Notes under the pieces: model-generated
The model's database searches: none
Seen by the model: only the letters and a program-made list of their open reading frames with translations
What the model was told of the DNA's origin: nothing
Made by a program: the position numbers and the translations under genes
Shown: positions 1-6,109 of the stretch, in pieces
Layout of the letters: each line of letters starts with the position of its first letter
How positions within the stretch are numbered: position 1 is the first letter of the stretch
Source of the DNA: Candidatus Omnitrophota bacterium
GTDB taxonomy: Bacteria > Verrucomicrobiota > Verrucomicrobiia > Limisphaerales > UBA1319
NCBI GenBank assembly: GCA_023473405.1
Contig: JAMCZD010000227.1
Coordinates: 1 to 20,366 of the forward strand
Direction of reading: 5' to 3'
Length of the DNA: 20,366 nucleotides

Positions 1-25
1 AATGATCAATGACCAATCAAAAACG

Positions 26-54
26 TTGCCTCGCGGGGCCCATTCTGTTCTTAT
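26..54 (+). promoter_or_regulatory. possible sigma70-like promoter upstream of hisF
   Basis: TTGCCT at 26-31 and TCTTAT at 49-54 are separated by 17 bp. Each box matches the sigma70 consensus at 4 of 6 positions. The -10 box ends 26 bp before the hisF ATG. The first 80 bases hold no recognisable gene, so a promoter here is plausible, but the match is weak and transcription could also enter from upstream of the window. Confidence 0.2.
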
Positions 55-80
55 GGCTCGATTGAGATCTGACTTCAACC

Positions 81-854
81 ATGCTGGCCAAAAGAGTCAT
101 TCCGTGCCTGGATGTGCATGCCGCCCAGGTCACTCGCGGGGTTCGGTTCGGAAGAGCCGAGGCGGGTGAATTGCGCAATGTAGGGGACCCGGTCGCCCTG
201 GCGGTTGAATACAACGCCCAAGGAGCTGATGAACTGGTTTTTTATGACATCACCGCCAGCGCTCATGGGCGCGCCACCATGATCGACGTTATCGAGCGGG
301 TGGCGGACCAGTGTTTCATGCCGCTCACGGTGGGCGGCGGGCTGCGCAGCGTCGAGGATATGCACGCCATGCTGATCGCCGGTGCCGACAAGATCAGCAT
401 TAACTCGTCGGCCCTGGCTTCGCCGGAGCTGATTCGGGCCGGAGCCGAGAAATTCGGCAGCCAGTGCATAGTGGTTTCGATCGACACCAAACGAACGGGG
501 CCGGACCGGTGGGAGGTTTTCTCCCATGGCGGGCGCCGGGCAACGGATTGGGAAACGGTGTCGTGGGCAACGCATGCGGTGGCAATGGGCGCGGGTGAGA
601 TCGTGCTCAACAGCATTGATGCCGACGGCACCAAGGAAGGATACGATCTGCTCATCACCCGCCGGATCAGTGAGTCCGTAGGGGTGCCAGTGGTAGCCAG
701 CGGCGGGGCGGGCAAGCTCGAGCACCTGGCGGCGGTCCTGTTGGAGGGCCGTGCCGACGCGGTATTGGCGGCCAGCATATTCCATTTTGGCGAGCTTACC
801 GTGGGTGATGTGAAACAATTCTTGGCAAGAAATGCTATCCCGGTTCGTTTATGA
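81..854 (+). CDS. hisF: Imidazole glycerol phosphate synthase cyclase subunit HisF
   Basis: HisF is the cyclase half of the cytoplasmic HisF-HisH synthase. It uses ammonia from HisH to convert PRFAR to imidazole glycerol phosphate and AICAR in histidine synthesis. The 257-residue (beta/alpha)8 barrel is full length. Seen: N-terminal MLAKRVIPCLDV with catalytic Asp11, TVGGG at 83-87, GADKISIN near 101-108, SIDTKR with the second catalytic acid Asp135, LNSIDADGTK at 177-185 and SGGAGKLEH near 207-215. The beta1-alpha1 loop differs from the textbook form: the residue at the position of Thermotoga Lys19 is Arg, and about five residues are inserted before NVGDPV. The stop overlaps hisI in an ATGA, which implies co-translation. 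hisH and hisA are not in the window. The start is the only ATG that fits the family N-terminus. Confidence 0.96.
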   Translation: MLAKRVIPCLDVHAAQVTRGVRFGRAEAGELRNVGDPVALAVEYNAQGADELVFYDITASAHGRATMIDVIERVADQCFMPLTVGGGLRSVEDMHAMLIAGADKISINSSALASPELIRAGAEKFGSQCIVVSIDTKRTGPDRWEVFSHGGRRATDWETVSWATHAVAMGAGEIVLNSIDADGTKEGYDLLITRRISESVGVPVVASGGAGKLEHLAAVLLEGRADAVLAASIFHFGELTVGDVKQFLARNAIPVRL

Positions 855-1240
855 GTTTTATTGAGCAATTAAAATTCAACGCCGATGGGCTGATCCCAGC
901 CATTGTTCAGGACCAATCCTCGGGCCGTGTCCTGATGATGGCCTGGATGAACCTCGAGTCCCTGGAAAAGACCCTGGCTATGGGCAAAACGGTTTTCTGG
1001 AGCCGGTCCCGTCAGAAGTTGTGGATGAAAGGCGAGACCAGCGGCCACACCCAGACAGTCAAGTCGATCCGGTTTGACTGCGACGGGGACGCTTTATTGA
1101 TCGAGGTCGACCAGACCGGGCCGGCATGCCACGAGGGTTATCGTTCATGTTTTTTTCGCGCGGTTGAACCGGATGGCCGGGCCTTCCGGATAACCGAGGA
1201 ACAGTTGGCCAGTCCCGACCAAATTTACGGAAAAAAATAA
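851..1240 (+). CDS. hisI: Phosphoribosyl-AMP cyclohydrolase HisI
   Basis: HisI opens the adenine ring of phosphoribosyl-AMP to give ProFAR, the third step of histidine synthesis. It is a cytoplasmic zinc- and magnesium-dependent enzyme. The 129 residues match a stand-alone HisI without a fused HisE pyrophosphohydrolase. Seen: VLMMAWMN at 27-34, FWSRSRQKLWMKGETSGH around 49-66, the acidic metal motif DCDGD at 76-80 (Asp76, Asp78, Asp80, with Cys77), and ACHEGYRSCF with zinc ligands Cys93 and Cys100. It overlaps hisF by 4 bp (ATGA) and shares one base with the next start (TAATG), so it sits inside a translationally coupled operon. Confidence 0.96.
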   Translation: MSFIEQLKFNADGLIPAIVQDQSSGRVLMMAWMNLESLEKTLAMGKTVFWSRSRQKLWMKGETSGHTQTVKSIRFDCDGDALLIEVDQTGPACHEGYRSCFFRAVEPDGRAFRITEEQLASPDQIYGKK

Positions 1241-1767
1241 TGGACGATTTGGTTGCATTTTGCAGTCGCGACTATTTTGTATTTTTGGTTGTGCTGGTGG
1301 TTTCTCGCGGCATGGATTTCCTAAGCACGTGGGTGGCAACACCGAACCTGGCGTTGGAGGCCAATCCACTGGCCAGGCGGCTGGGCTGGGGATGGGGCGC
1401 CGCGGTTAACCTGGTTCTATGCATCGCCTTCGCCCTCTCCCCTTTGCCGGCAATCGTGGTTGCCACCACGAGCGTCCTGGTGGCGGCCCGGAACTTTCAA
1501 TCCGCGTGGCTAATGCGTGTCCTGGGCGAGGAAGCCTACCGCGGTTGGATGAGTGAGCAGGTCGGGCAGACGCCAATTGGGCTTTACCTGTTTTGCCTGT
1601 TCAGCCAAGGGATACTGGTAGCCAGTGTTGGCGCAGTGTTAATGCTGTTCAGCGATTCCGAAGAAGTGTCGTTCGCCGTCGGCATGGGGATTATCACTTA
1701 TGCCGTGGCGGTGGTCTTTTACACCTTGCTGGCAAGGCGGCGCATCAGGCGCAAATTCCAACAGTAA
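1240..1767 (+). CDS. Small multi-pass membrane protein of unknown function between hisI and trpE
   Basis: This 175-residue hydrophobic protein is not a known histidine or tryptophan enzyme. Predicted membrane segments lie near residues 11-31, 52-85 (one or two helices), 112-137 and 143-165. The C-terminus is strongly basic (RRRIRRKF), so by the positive-inside rule it probably faces the cytoplasm. Residues 24-50 contain GMDFLSTW followed by EANPLARRLGW. This Asp...Thr...Glu-x-Asn-Pro-Leu pattern recalls the small DUF5658-type membrane proteins, but I can only suggest that from motif memory. Its ATG shares a base with the hisI stop and its own stop lies 6 bp before trpE, so it is almost certainly co-transcribed. 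Function unknown. Confidence 0.8.
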   Translation: MDDLVAFCSRDYFVFLVVLVVSRGMDFLSTWVATPNLALEANPLARRLGWGWGAAVNLVLCIAFALSPLPAIVVATTSVLVAARNFQSAWLMRVLGEEAYRGWMSEQVGQTPIGLYLFCLFSQGILVASVGAVLMLFSDSEEVSFAVGMGIITYAVAVVFYTLLARRRIRRKFQQ

Positions 1768-1773
1768 TCGACT

Positions 1774-3309
1774 ATGTATTATCCCAGCCTCGACGAATTT
1801 GTGAAGTTGGCGCGCCACGGAAATCTCATCCCGGTCACCCGCCGCATCCTGGCCGATTTCGAGACGCCCGTTTCCGCCTACCAGAAAATCCGGGGACGCG
1901 GCGAGTCTTTCCTGTTCGAGTCGGTCGAGGGTGGGGAACACCTTGGTCGATATTCGTTTGTCGGCGCCAATCCGCGTGCGGTGGTGCGCCAAAACGGGCC
2001 GCAGCTCGAAGTGATCGAACATGGAAAAGTCGTGGAGAAACTCGCCATTGTCCCTCGAAGCGGCGCCGATGGGACCGGCCAGGTGAGTGATGGTCTCCGA
2101 GTCGTCGAACGCGTCATGCAACGCTATCGGGCGGTGTCCCTGCCGACCTTGCCCCGCTTTACCGGGGGCGCAGTCGGATTCATCGGGTACGAGTTCATTC
2201 ACGACATTGAACCGGTGGTCAAGCGTCCGCCGCACGACGAGCTGTGCACACCCACCCTTTATTTTCTTATCGCCGACGAACTGCTCATCTTCGACCGGGT
2301 CGCTCAAACGATCACGCTCCTGGCCAATGCGCTGGTGGACGAGACCATCGAGCCCGCCCGGGCCTACGCCAACGCGGTGAGCCGAATCGAGAATTTGCTC
2401 GGATGCCTGCGTCTTCCCATTCACCACGAGCCAGTCACGCTACCGGCCGAAGTGCCGGCGGTTCCTTTCGAGTCGAACGTGCCGCGCGATAAATTCCTGG
2501 CCAACGTGGTGCGCGCCAAGGAATACATCACGGCGGGCGATATTATTCAAGTAGTCGGATCGCAACGTTTTTCCACGCCTATTCATGCCTCACCCCTCGA
2601 TGTTTACCGGGCCGCACGCACCATCAATCCTTCGCCCTACATGTTCCTGCTCGAGCTCGAAGGATTTTCGCTGGTGGGAGCTTCCCCTGAAATCCACGTG
2701 CGCTGCGAAGACCGGCAGGTTGAAATCCGCCCCATTGCCGGAACCCGCCCTCGAGGCAAGACCGAGGAAGAAGACCGGGCTAACGAACGCGAGCTTCTTG
2801 CCGATCCCAAAGAACGGGCCGAGCACGTGATGCTGGTTGACCTGGCGCGCAACGACCTGGGACGGGTTTGCGAGTTCGGTTCGGTGCAGGTCAAGGACCT
2901 GATGGTGATCGAGCGCTACAGCCACGTCATGCACATCGTCTCACAAGTCCAGGGCCGGCTGTCTTCCGACAAGTCTCCTTATGATTTAATGAGGTCCACC
3001 TTCCCCGCCGGCACACTCTCCGGCGCCCCCAAAATCCGGGCCATGCAAATCATCTCCGAGCTCGAACAAACCCGGCGCGGGCCTTACGGCGGATGCGTGG
3101 GTTATTTCTCCTTCAACGGGAACCTGGATTGCTGCATCACCATTCGGACGGCGCTCATCAAGGACGGCCGTGCCTTTGTGCAATCCGGCGGCGGATGGGT
3201 GTACGACTCGGTCCCAGCCGTTGAATTCCAAGAGACCGTCAACAAGGCCAAGGCAATGCTCAAAGCCGTTGCCCTGGCGGAAAGCTTCACCCGACAAACG
3301 AAGGTGTAA
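1774..3309 (+). CDS. trpE: Anthranilate synthase component I TrpE
   Basis: TrpE makes anthranilate from chorismate with ammonia supplied by TrpG, the committed step of tryptophan synthesis in the cytoplasm. The 511 residues are full length: an N-terminal regulatory domain with the FES motif at 48-50 (position of the tryptophan-binding LLES of other TrpEs), then the chorismate-binding domain. Seen: LLELEGFSLVGASPE around 292-306, PIAGTRPRG at 320-328, DLARNDLGRV near 356-365, SHVMHI at 383-388, PAGTLSGAPK at 411-420 and GGCVGYFSFNG near 439-449. The Ala in PIAGT separates TrpE from PabB, which usually has Lys there. No trpG follows: the next gene is convergent. Finding it in a hisF-hisI operon is unusual, though scattered trp genes are known in several phyla. 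Confidence 0.95.
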   Translation: MYYPSLDEFVKLARHGNLIPVTRRILADFETPVSAYQKIRGRGESFLFESVEGGEHLGRYSFVGANPRAVVRQNGPQLEVIEHGKVVEKLAIVPRSGADGTGQVSDGLRVVERVMQRYRAVSLPTLPRFTGGAVGFIGYEFIHDIEPVVKRPPHDELCTPTLYFLIADELLIFDRVAQTITLLANALVDETIEPARAYANAVSRIENLLGCLRLPIHHEPVTLPAEVPAVPFESNVPRDKFLANVVRAKEYITAGDIIQVVGSQRFSTPIHASPLDVYRAARTINPSPYMFLLELEGFSLVGASPEIHVRCEDRQVEIRPIAGTRPRGKTEEEDRANERELLADPKERAEHVMLVDLARNDLGRVCEFGSVQVKDLMVIERYSHVMHIVSQVQGRLSSDKSPYDLMRSTFPAGTLSGAPKIRAMQIISELEQTRRGPYGGCVGYFSFNGNLDCCITIRTALIKDGRAFVQSGGGWVYDSVPAVEFQETVNKAKAMLKAVALAESFTRQTKV

Positions 3310-3322
3310 ACCGGCGGTTTTT
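3308..3322 (+). terminator. possible minimal intrinsic terminator at the trpE stop
   Basis: AAACC at 3308-3312 and GGTTT at 3316-3320 form a 5 bp stem with a 3-nt loop, and the T run continues to 3322. The stem overlaps the TAA stop and is weak, with only two GC pairs. A 10 bp perfect palindrome, TTTCGCGAAA, overlaps its 3' side at 3320-3329. The converging lactonase gene ends at 3377. Confidence 0.22.
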
Positions 3323-3376
3323 CGCGAAACAATCGGTGGAGGAAGGCTTGGAAACCTGCCCTGCGCCAATCGGAAG

Positions 3377-4624
3377 TCAGCGCCGGCTTGCCACCCGGAC
3401 ACACTTGATGCAAACGGGCGCGCCGACCTCGATCTCCTGCCCGGTCGGCTCCAACTGTCCGGTGGATGAATTCACGCGAAAGACCACGATATTGTTCGAG
3501 TCCTGGTTGGCGGCCAACAGGAAGTGCCCGGTCGGATCGAAACTGAAATTGCGGGGCGTCCTGCCTTTGGTAGATTGATACCCCAGCGCCGTGAGCTTGC
3601 CGGTCCGGGTATCAATGCCAAAAATGGCCAGGCTGTCATGGCCGCGATTGGAACCATAAAGGAATTTGCCCGAGGGATGAATTTCGATCTCAGCCGTGGT
3701 GCTGTTGCCTGTGAAATCGGGCGGCAGGGTGGAAATCGTCTGCAACTCTCTTAACTCACCCTTTCTCGCTCGGCACTCGAATACGGTGATGGTGGACTTC
3801 ATTTCATTAATCACGTAGGCGCGACGGCCTCGAGGATCAAAGGCCAGGTGGCGCGGTCCCGAACCGGGCTGGATTCGCGCCCAGGGTGTCTGGTTGGGCA
3901 CGAGTGTTCCCTGAGCCGGATCAAACCGGTAAACCATAACCTTGTCCAATCCCAAATCGCACACATAGGCGAACCGATTCGCCTGATCGAGCGTGACGCA
4001 ATGCGCGTGCGGTCCTTCCTGTCGCTGGGGATTCACACTCGAACCGTGGTGCTGGATAAAGGTGGCAGCCGCGCCCAGACGCCCGTCCGTTTGAATCGGC
4101 AAGACCGCAACACTGCCCCCGCCGTAATTGGCCACCAGCACGTTTTTGCCCGCTTTATCCACGATCAAATGACACGGACCGGCGCCTCCCGAGGGCTGCT
4201 GGCTTAATAGTGCCAGTCTGCCGGTTTCAGGATCAATGGCGTAAGCGCTCACGGCCCCGCTCTTTTTCCCTTCGAAATCGCCGATTTCATTGGCCGCATA
4301 GAGAAACGACCGGTTGGGATGAACCGCGAGGAATGTTGGATTTGCCGTCTCGGCAGCAAGAATGGGGGCGGCCAGGGAGCCTGATTTTTCGTCGAAATGA
4401 CAGACATAAATCCCCTCGCTCTTTGCCCCGGTATAAGTGCCGACATAGACAAGTGTCTCCTCGCTTACCCGTTCTTGGACTGCCTGCGCAAACCCAGCCA
4501 GAACCAAGCCGAAAACCAAACCAGCCAGGCACGCCCCTATGCTGCGACGCACACGGATGCAGGTAGTCCGCATGCCAATGGCGGAAGCCGCACGAACCGG
4601 CAAAATGGAGTGGACCGATTTCAT
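3377..4624 (-). CDS. Secreted seven-bladed beta-propeller lactonase family protein
   Basis: The protein belongs to the 6-phosphogluconolactonase/carboxymuconate-cyclase-like propeller family, whose members open sugar or aromatic lactones, though many have no assigned substrate. Repeated propeller strands are visible: TLVYVGTYTG, FLAVHPNRSFLYAANE, HCVTLDQANRFAYVCD, HLAFDPRGRRAYVINE, IEIHPSGKFLYGSNR and FSFDPTGHFLLAANQ. A signal peptide is clear: basic n-region RTTCIRVRR, hydrophobic core, cleavage probably after GFAQA. The protein therefore acts outside the cytoplasm. Starts are possible at 4672, 4624 and 4573. I list 4624, but the signal peptide would have its most typical length from 4573, and 4672 would overlap the SDR gene. 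It is the last gene of the minus-strand operon, 25 bp behind the SDR. Export argues against it acting directly on a cytoplasmic lactone. Confidence 0.85.
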   Translation of the reverse strand: MKSVHSILPVRAASAIGMRTTCIRVRRSIGACLAGLVFGLVLAGFAQAVQERVSEETLVYVGTYTGAKSEGIYVCHFDEKSGSLAAPILAAETANPTFLAVHPNRSFLYAANEIGDFEGKKSGAVSAYAIDPETGRLALLSQQPSGGAGPCHLIVDKAGKNVLVANYGGGSVAVLPIQTDGRLGAAATFIQHHGSSVNPQRQEGPHAHCVTLDQANRFAYVCDLGLDKVMVYRFDPAQGTLVPNQTPWARIQPGSGPRHLAFDPRGRRAYVINEMKSTITVFECRARKGELRELQTISTLPPDFTGNSTTAEIEIHPSGKFLYGSNRGHDSLAIFGIDTRTGKLTALGYQSTKGRTPRNFSFDPTGHFLLAANQDSNNIVVFRVNSSTGQLEPTGQEIEVGAPVCIKCVRVASRR

Positions 4625-4649
4625 AAAACCTGGTTTGTATGGCAAATTT

Positions 4650-5435
4650 CTACCAGATGGTATGCCCGCCATCGACGGTAACCATGGAACCGGTGGCGTA
4701 GGAGGAGGCTTCGGAGGCGAGGAAGACGATGGCCCCTTTGAGTTCGTCTATCCGCCCATAGCGTTTCATGGGTGTGTTGCTGGTGATCCGCTCGACGATC
4801 TCGGGGTATTTGGCGCTGGCAGCCGTTTGGGCGGTATGAATGTAGCCGGGCGCAACCGCGTTCACACGGATACGATAAGGGGCCCATTCCGCAGCCATCC
4901 CCCGGGTCAAATGAGCCACGCCGGCCTTGGCGGTGCAATAGGCAATGTTGTGGCGCGGCAGGATATTGCTGATGATGACGGCGTTCACCGAGGCGATGTT
5001 GATGATACGCCCGGGGCGTTTGGTGGCGATCATGTGCCGGGCGACGCGTTTGCTGAAGTAAAATATACTGGACAGATTGGTGTCGATAATCTTTCGCCAC
5101 AAGTTGTCGTCCACCGTTTCCAGGGCGCAGCCTTCGGAGGGCATGGCGGCGTTGTTCACCAGGATATCGATCGGGCCCAGTTGCTTGATCGCGGCCTCGA
5201 GGAAGGCGTCGATCTGGTCCGTTTGGGTCACATCCACCTGGCCGAAGAAGGCGTGCCGGCCCAGCGCCTCAATTTCCCGGCAGGTTTGTTTGCCAGCCTC
5301 GGGCAACAGGTCGCAGATGGCCACATCGGCGCCGGCCTCGGCCAGGGCGAGGGCGTGCTGTCGTCCCAGGTTTTGAGCGCCGCCGGTGACGATGGCCACC
5401 TGTCCGGTAAGTCGAAACAAGTCCAGGACGTTCAT
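4650..5435 (-). CDS. SDR family NAD(P)-dependent oxidoreductase, probable sugar or sugar-acid dehydrogenase
   Basis: A classical short-chain dehydrogenase/reductase of 261 residues. Seen: a Rossmann motif in VAIVTGGAQNLGRQHA (near 14-29), the acidic end of beta2 in ICDLLPEAG, DVTQTD near 67-72, LVNNAAMPSEG near 91-101, active-site strand RIINIASVNA, catalytic YCTAK, then RIRVNAVAPGYI and C-terminal VTVDGGHTIW. The CDL acidic residue favours NAD(H). The gap between the Ser of NIAS and the catalytic Tyr is 17 residues, against 13 in FabG-like enzymes, so the active-site loop is longer than usual. The gene overlaps the upstream transaldolase by 4 bp (ATGA), which indicates tight coupling. Plausible roles are reduction of a ketouronate or tartronate semialdehyde, or oxidation of a sugar. 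The substrate cannot be read from sequence. Confidence 0.9.
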   Translation of the reverse strand: MNVLDLFRLTGQVAIVTGGAQNLGRQHALALAEAGADVAICDLLPEAGKQTCREIEALGRHAFFGQVDVTQTDQIDAFLEAAIKQLGPIDILVNNAAMPSEGCALETVDDNLWRKIIDTNLSSIFYFSKRVARHMIATKRPGRIINIASVNAVIISNILPRHNIAYCTAKAGVAHLTRGMAAEWAPYRIRVNAVAPGYIHTAQTAASAKYPEIVERITSNTPMKRYGRIDELKGAIVFLASEASSYATGSMVTVDGGHTIW

Positions 5436-6103
5436 GATTGTGGCCAGGTTTGGTCGCCGAAGGCGGTCCGCCAGTCTTTCGAAAAATTGTTCATGCGTTT
5501 GTCGGTATAGGCGTGCTCAAAGAGCAGCTTCAGGTACTCGAAGCGCAGGGTGCAATAATCGGTGCCGGCGACGGCGTATTCGCCAAAGGCGCGGGGGAAT
5601 CGTCCGGCGGAGAGGATTTTAGTTTTGAAACCGTAACGGTCGTAAATCCGGCGGACTGGTGTTACCAAGTCGACCGGTTGGTCCGACTCGAGATCGAAGG
5701 GGCCATTGAACAGGGCAACCACATCGGCGCCGGCCTTGCCGCACAGATATGCCTGCGCCACTGAGCTTACGGTAGTTACGGCCAGGCGGATATCGGGCAC
5801 TTCCTGTTTCAGTTGGCGCACCGCCATAATGCCGGAGACGCTCATTGGGAGCTTGGCGACGATGCGTTCGGAAAACCGGTGGAGCCATCGGGCCTGTGTC
5901 TTGAGCGGGTCGAGTTCTTTCCAACCGATGACCTGGCAGAAGACAACGCCGGGGGAGGCATCGAGGACATTCTTCAGAGTCGCCAGCCTGTCGGGGCCGG
6001 CTTTGGCGATCAGGGTGGGATTGGTGGTTACGCCATCGATGATGCCCCAGGCATGCGCTTGCGCAATCTCGCGCGGATCGGAGCTGTCAATGAGAAGCTG
6101 CAT
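5432..6103 (-). CDS. Small transaldolase / fructose-6-phosphate aldolase (FSA)-like enzyme
   Basis: A 223-residue class I aldolase-fold protein, the length of FSA/TalC-type enzymes rather than classical transaldolase. Seen: LLIDSSD with Asp6, GVTTNPTLI at 24-32 with Asn28, and the Schiff-base lysine in AKLPMSVSG (Lys84), which matches VKVPVTAEG in E. coli FSA. Also LAVTTVSSVAQAYL, AGADVVALFNG near 124-134 and ILSAGRFPRA near 163-172. Compared with FSA from memory, the phosphate-contact Arg134 appears replaced by Gly in FNGPFD, and Ser166 of the ASF(R/K) motif by Ala. A basic residue at 168 is kept. This suggests a substrate that does not carry the usual phosphate. It starts 6 bp after the uxaE-like gene and overlaps the SDR, so it belongs to the uronate-linked operon. 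Catalysis is well supported; the substrate is inferred. Confidence 0.87.
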   Translation of the reverse strand: MQLLIDSSDPREIAQAHAWGIIDGVTTNPTLIAKAGPDRLATLKNVLDASPGVVFCQVIGWKELDPLKTQARWLHRFSERIVAKLPMSVSGIMAVRQLKQEVPDIRLAVTTVSSVAQAYLCGKAGADVVALFNGPFDLESDQPVDLVTPVRRIYDRYGFKTKILSAGRFPRAFGEYAVAGTDYCTLRFEYLKLLFEHAYTDKRMNNFSKDWRTAFGDQTWPQS

Positions 6104-6109
6104 ATTTTC

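Noticed and set aside
1..80. Tail of an upstream gene
   Set aside because: No open frame with recognisable similarity enters from the left edge; only a weak promoter match is visible.
1774..3309. Aminodeoxychorismate synthase PabB
   Set aside because: The diagnostic motif is PIAGT, as in TrpE, and not PIKGT.
4539..5510. 323-codon open frame on the plus strand
   Set aside because: It is antisense to the SDR gene and parts of its neighbours; glycine/valine-rich translation with no fold signature.
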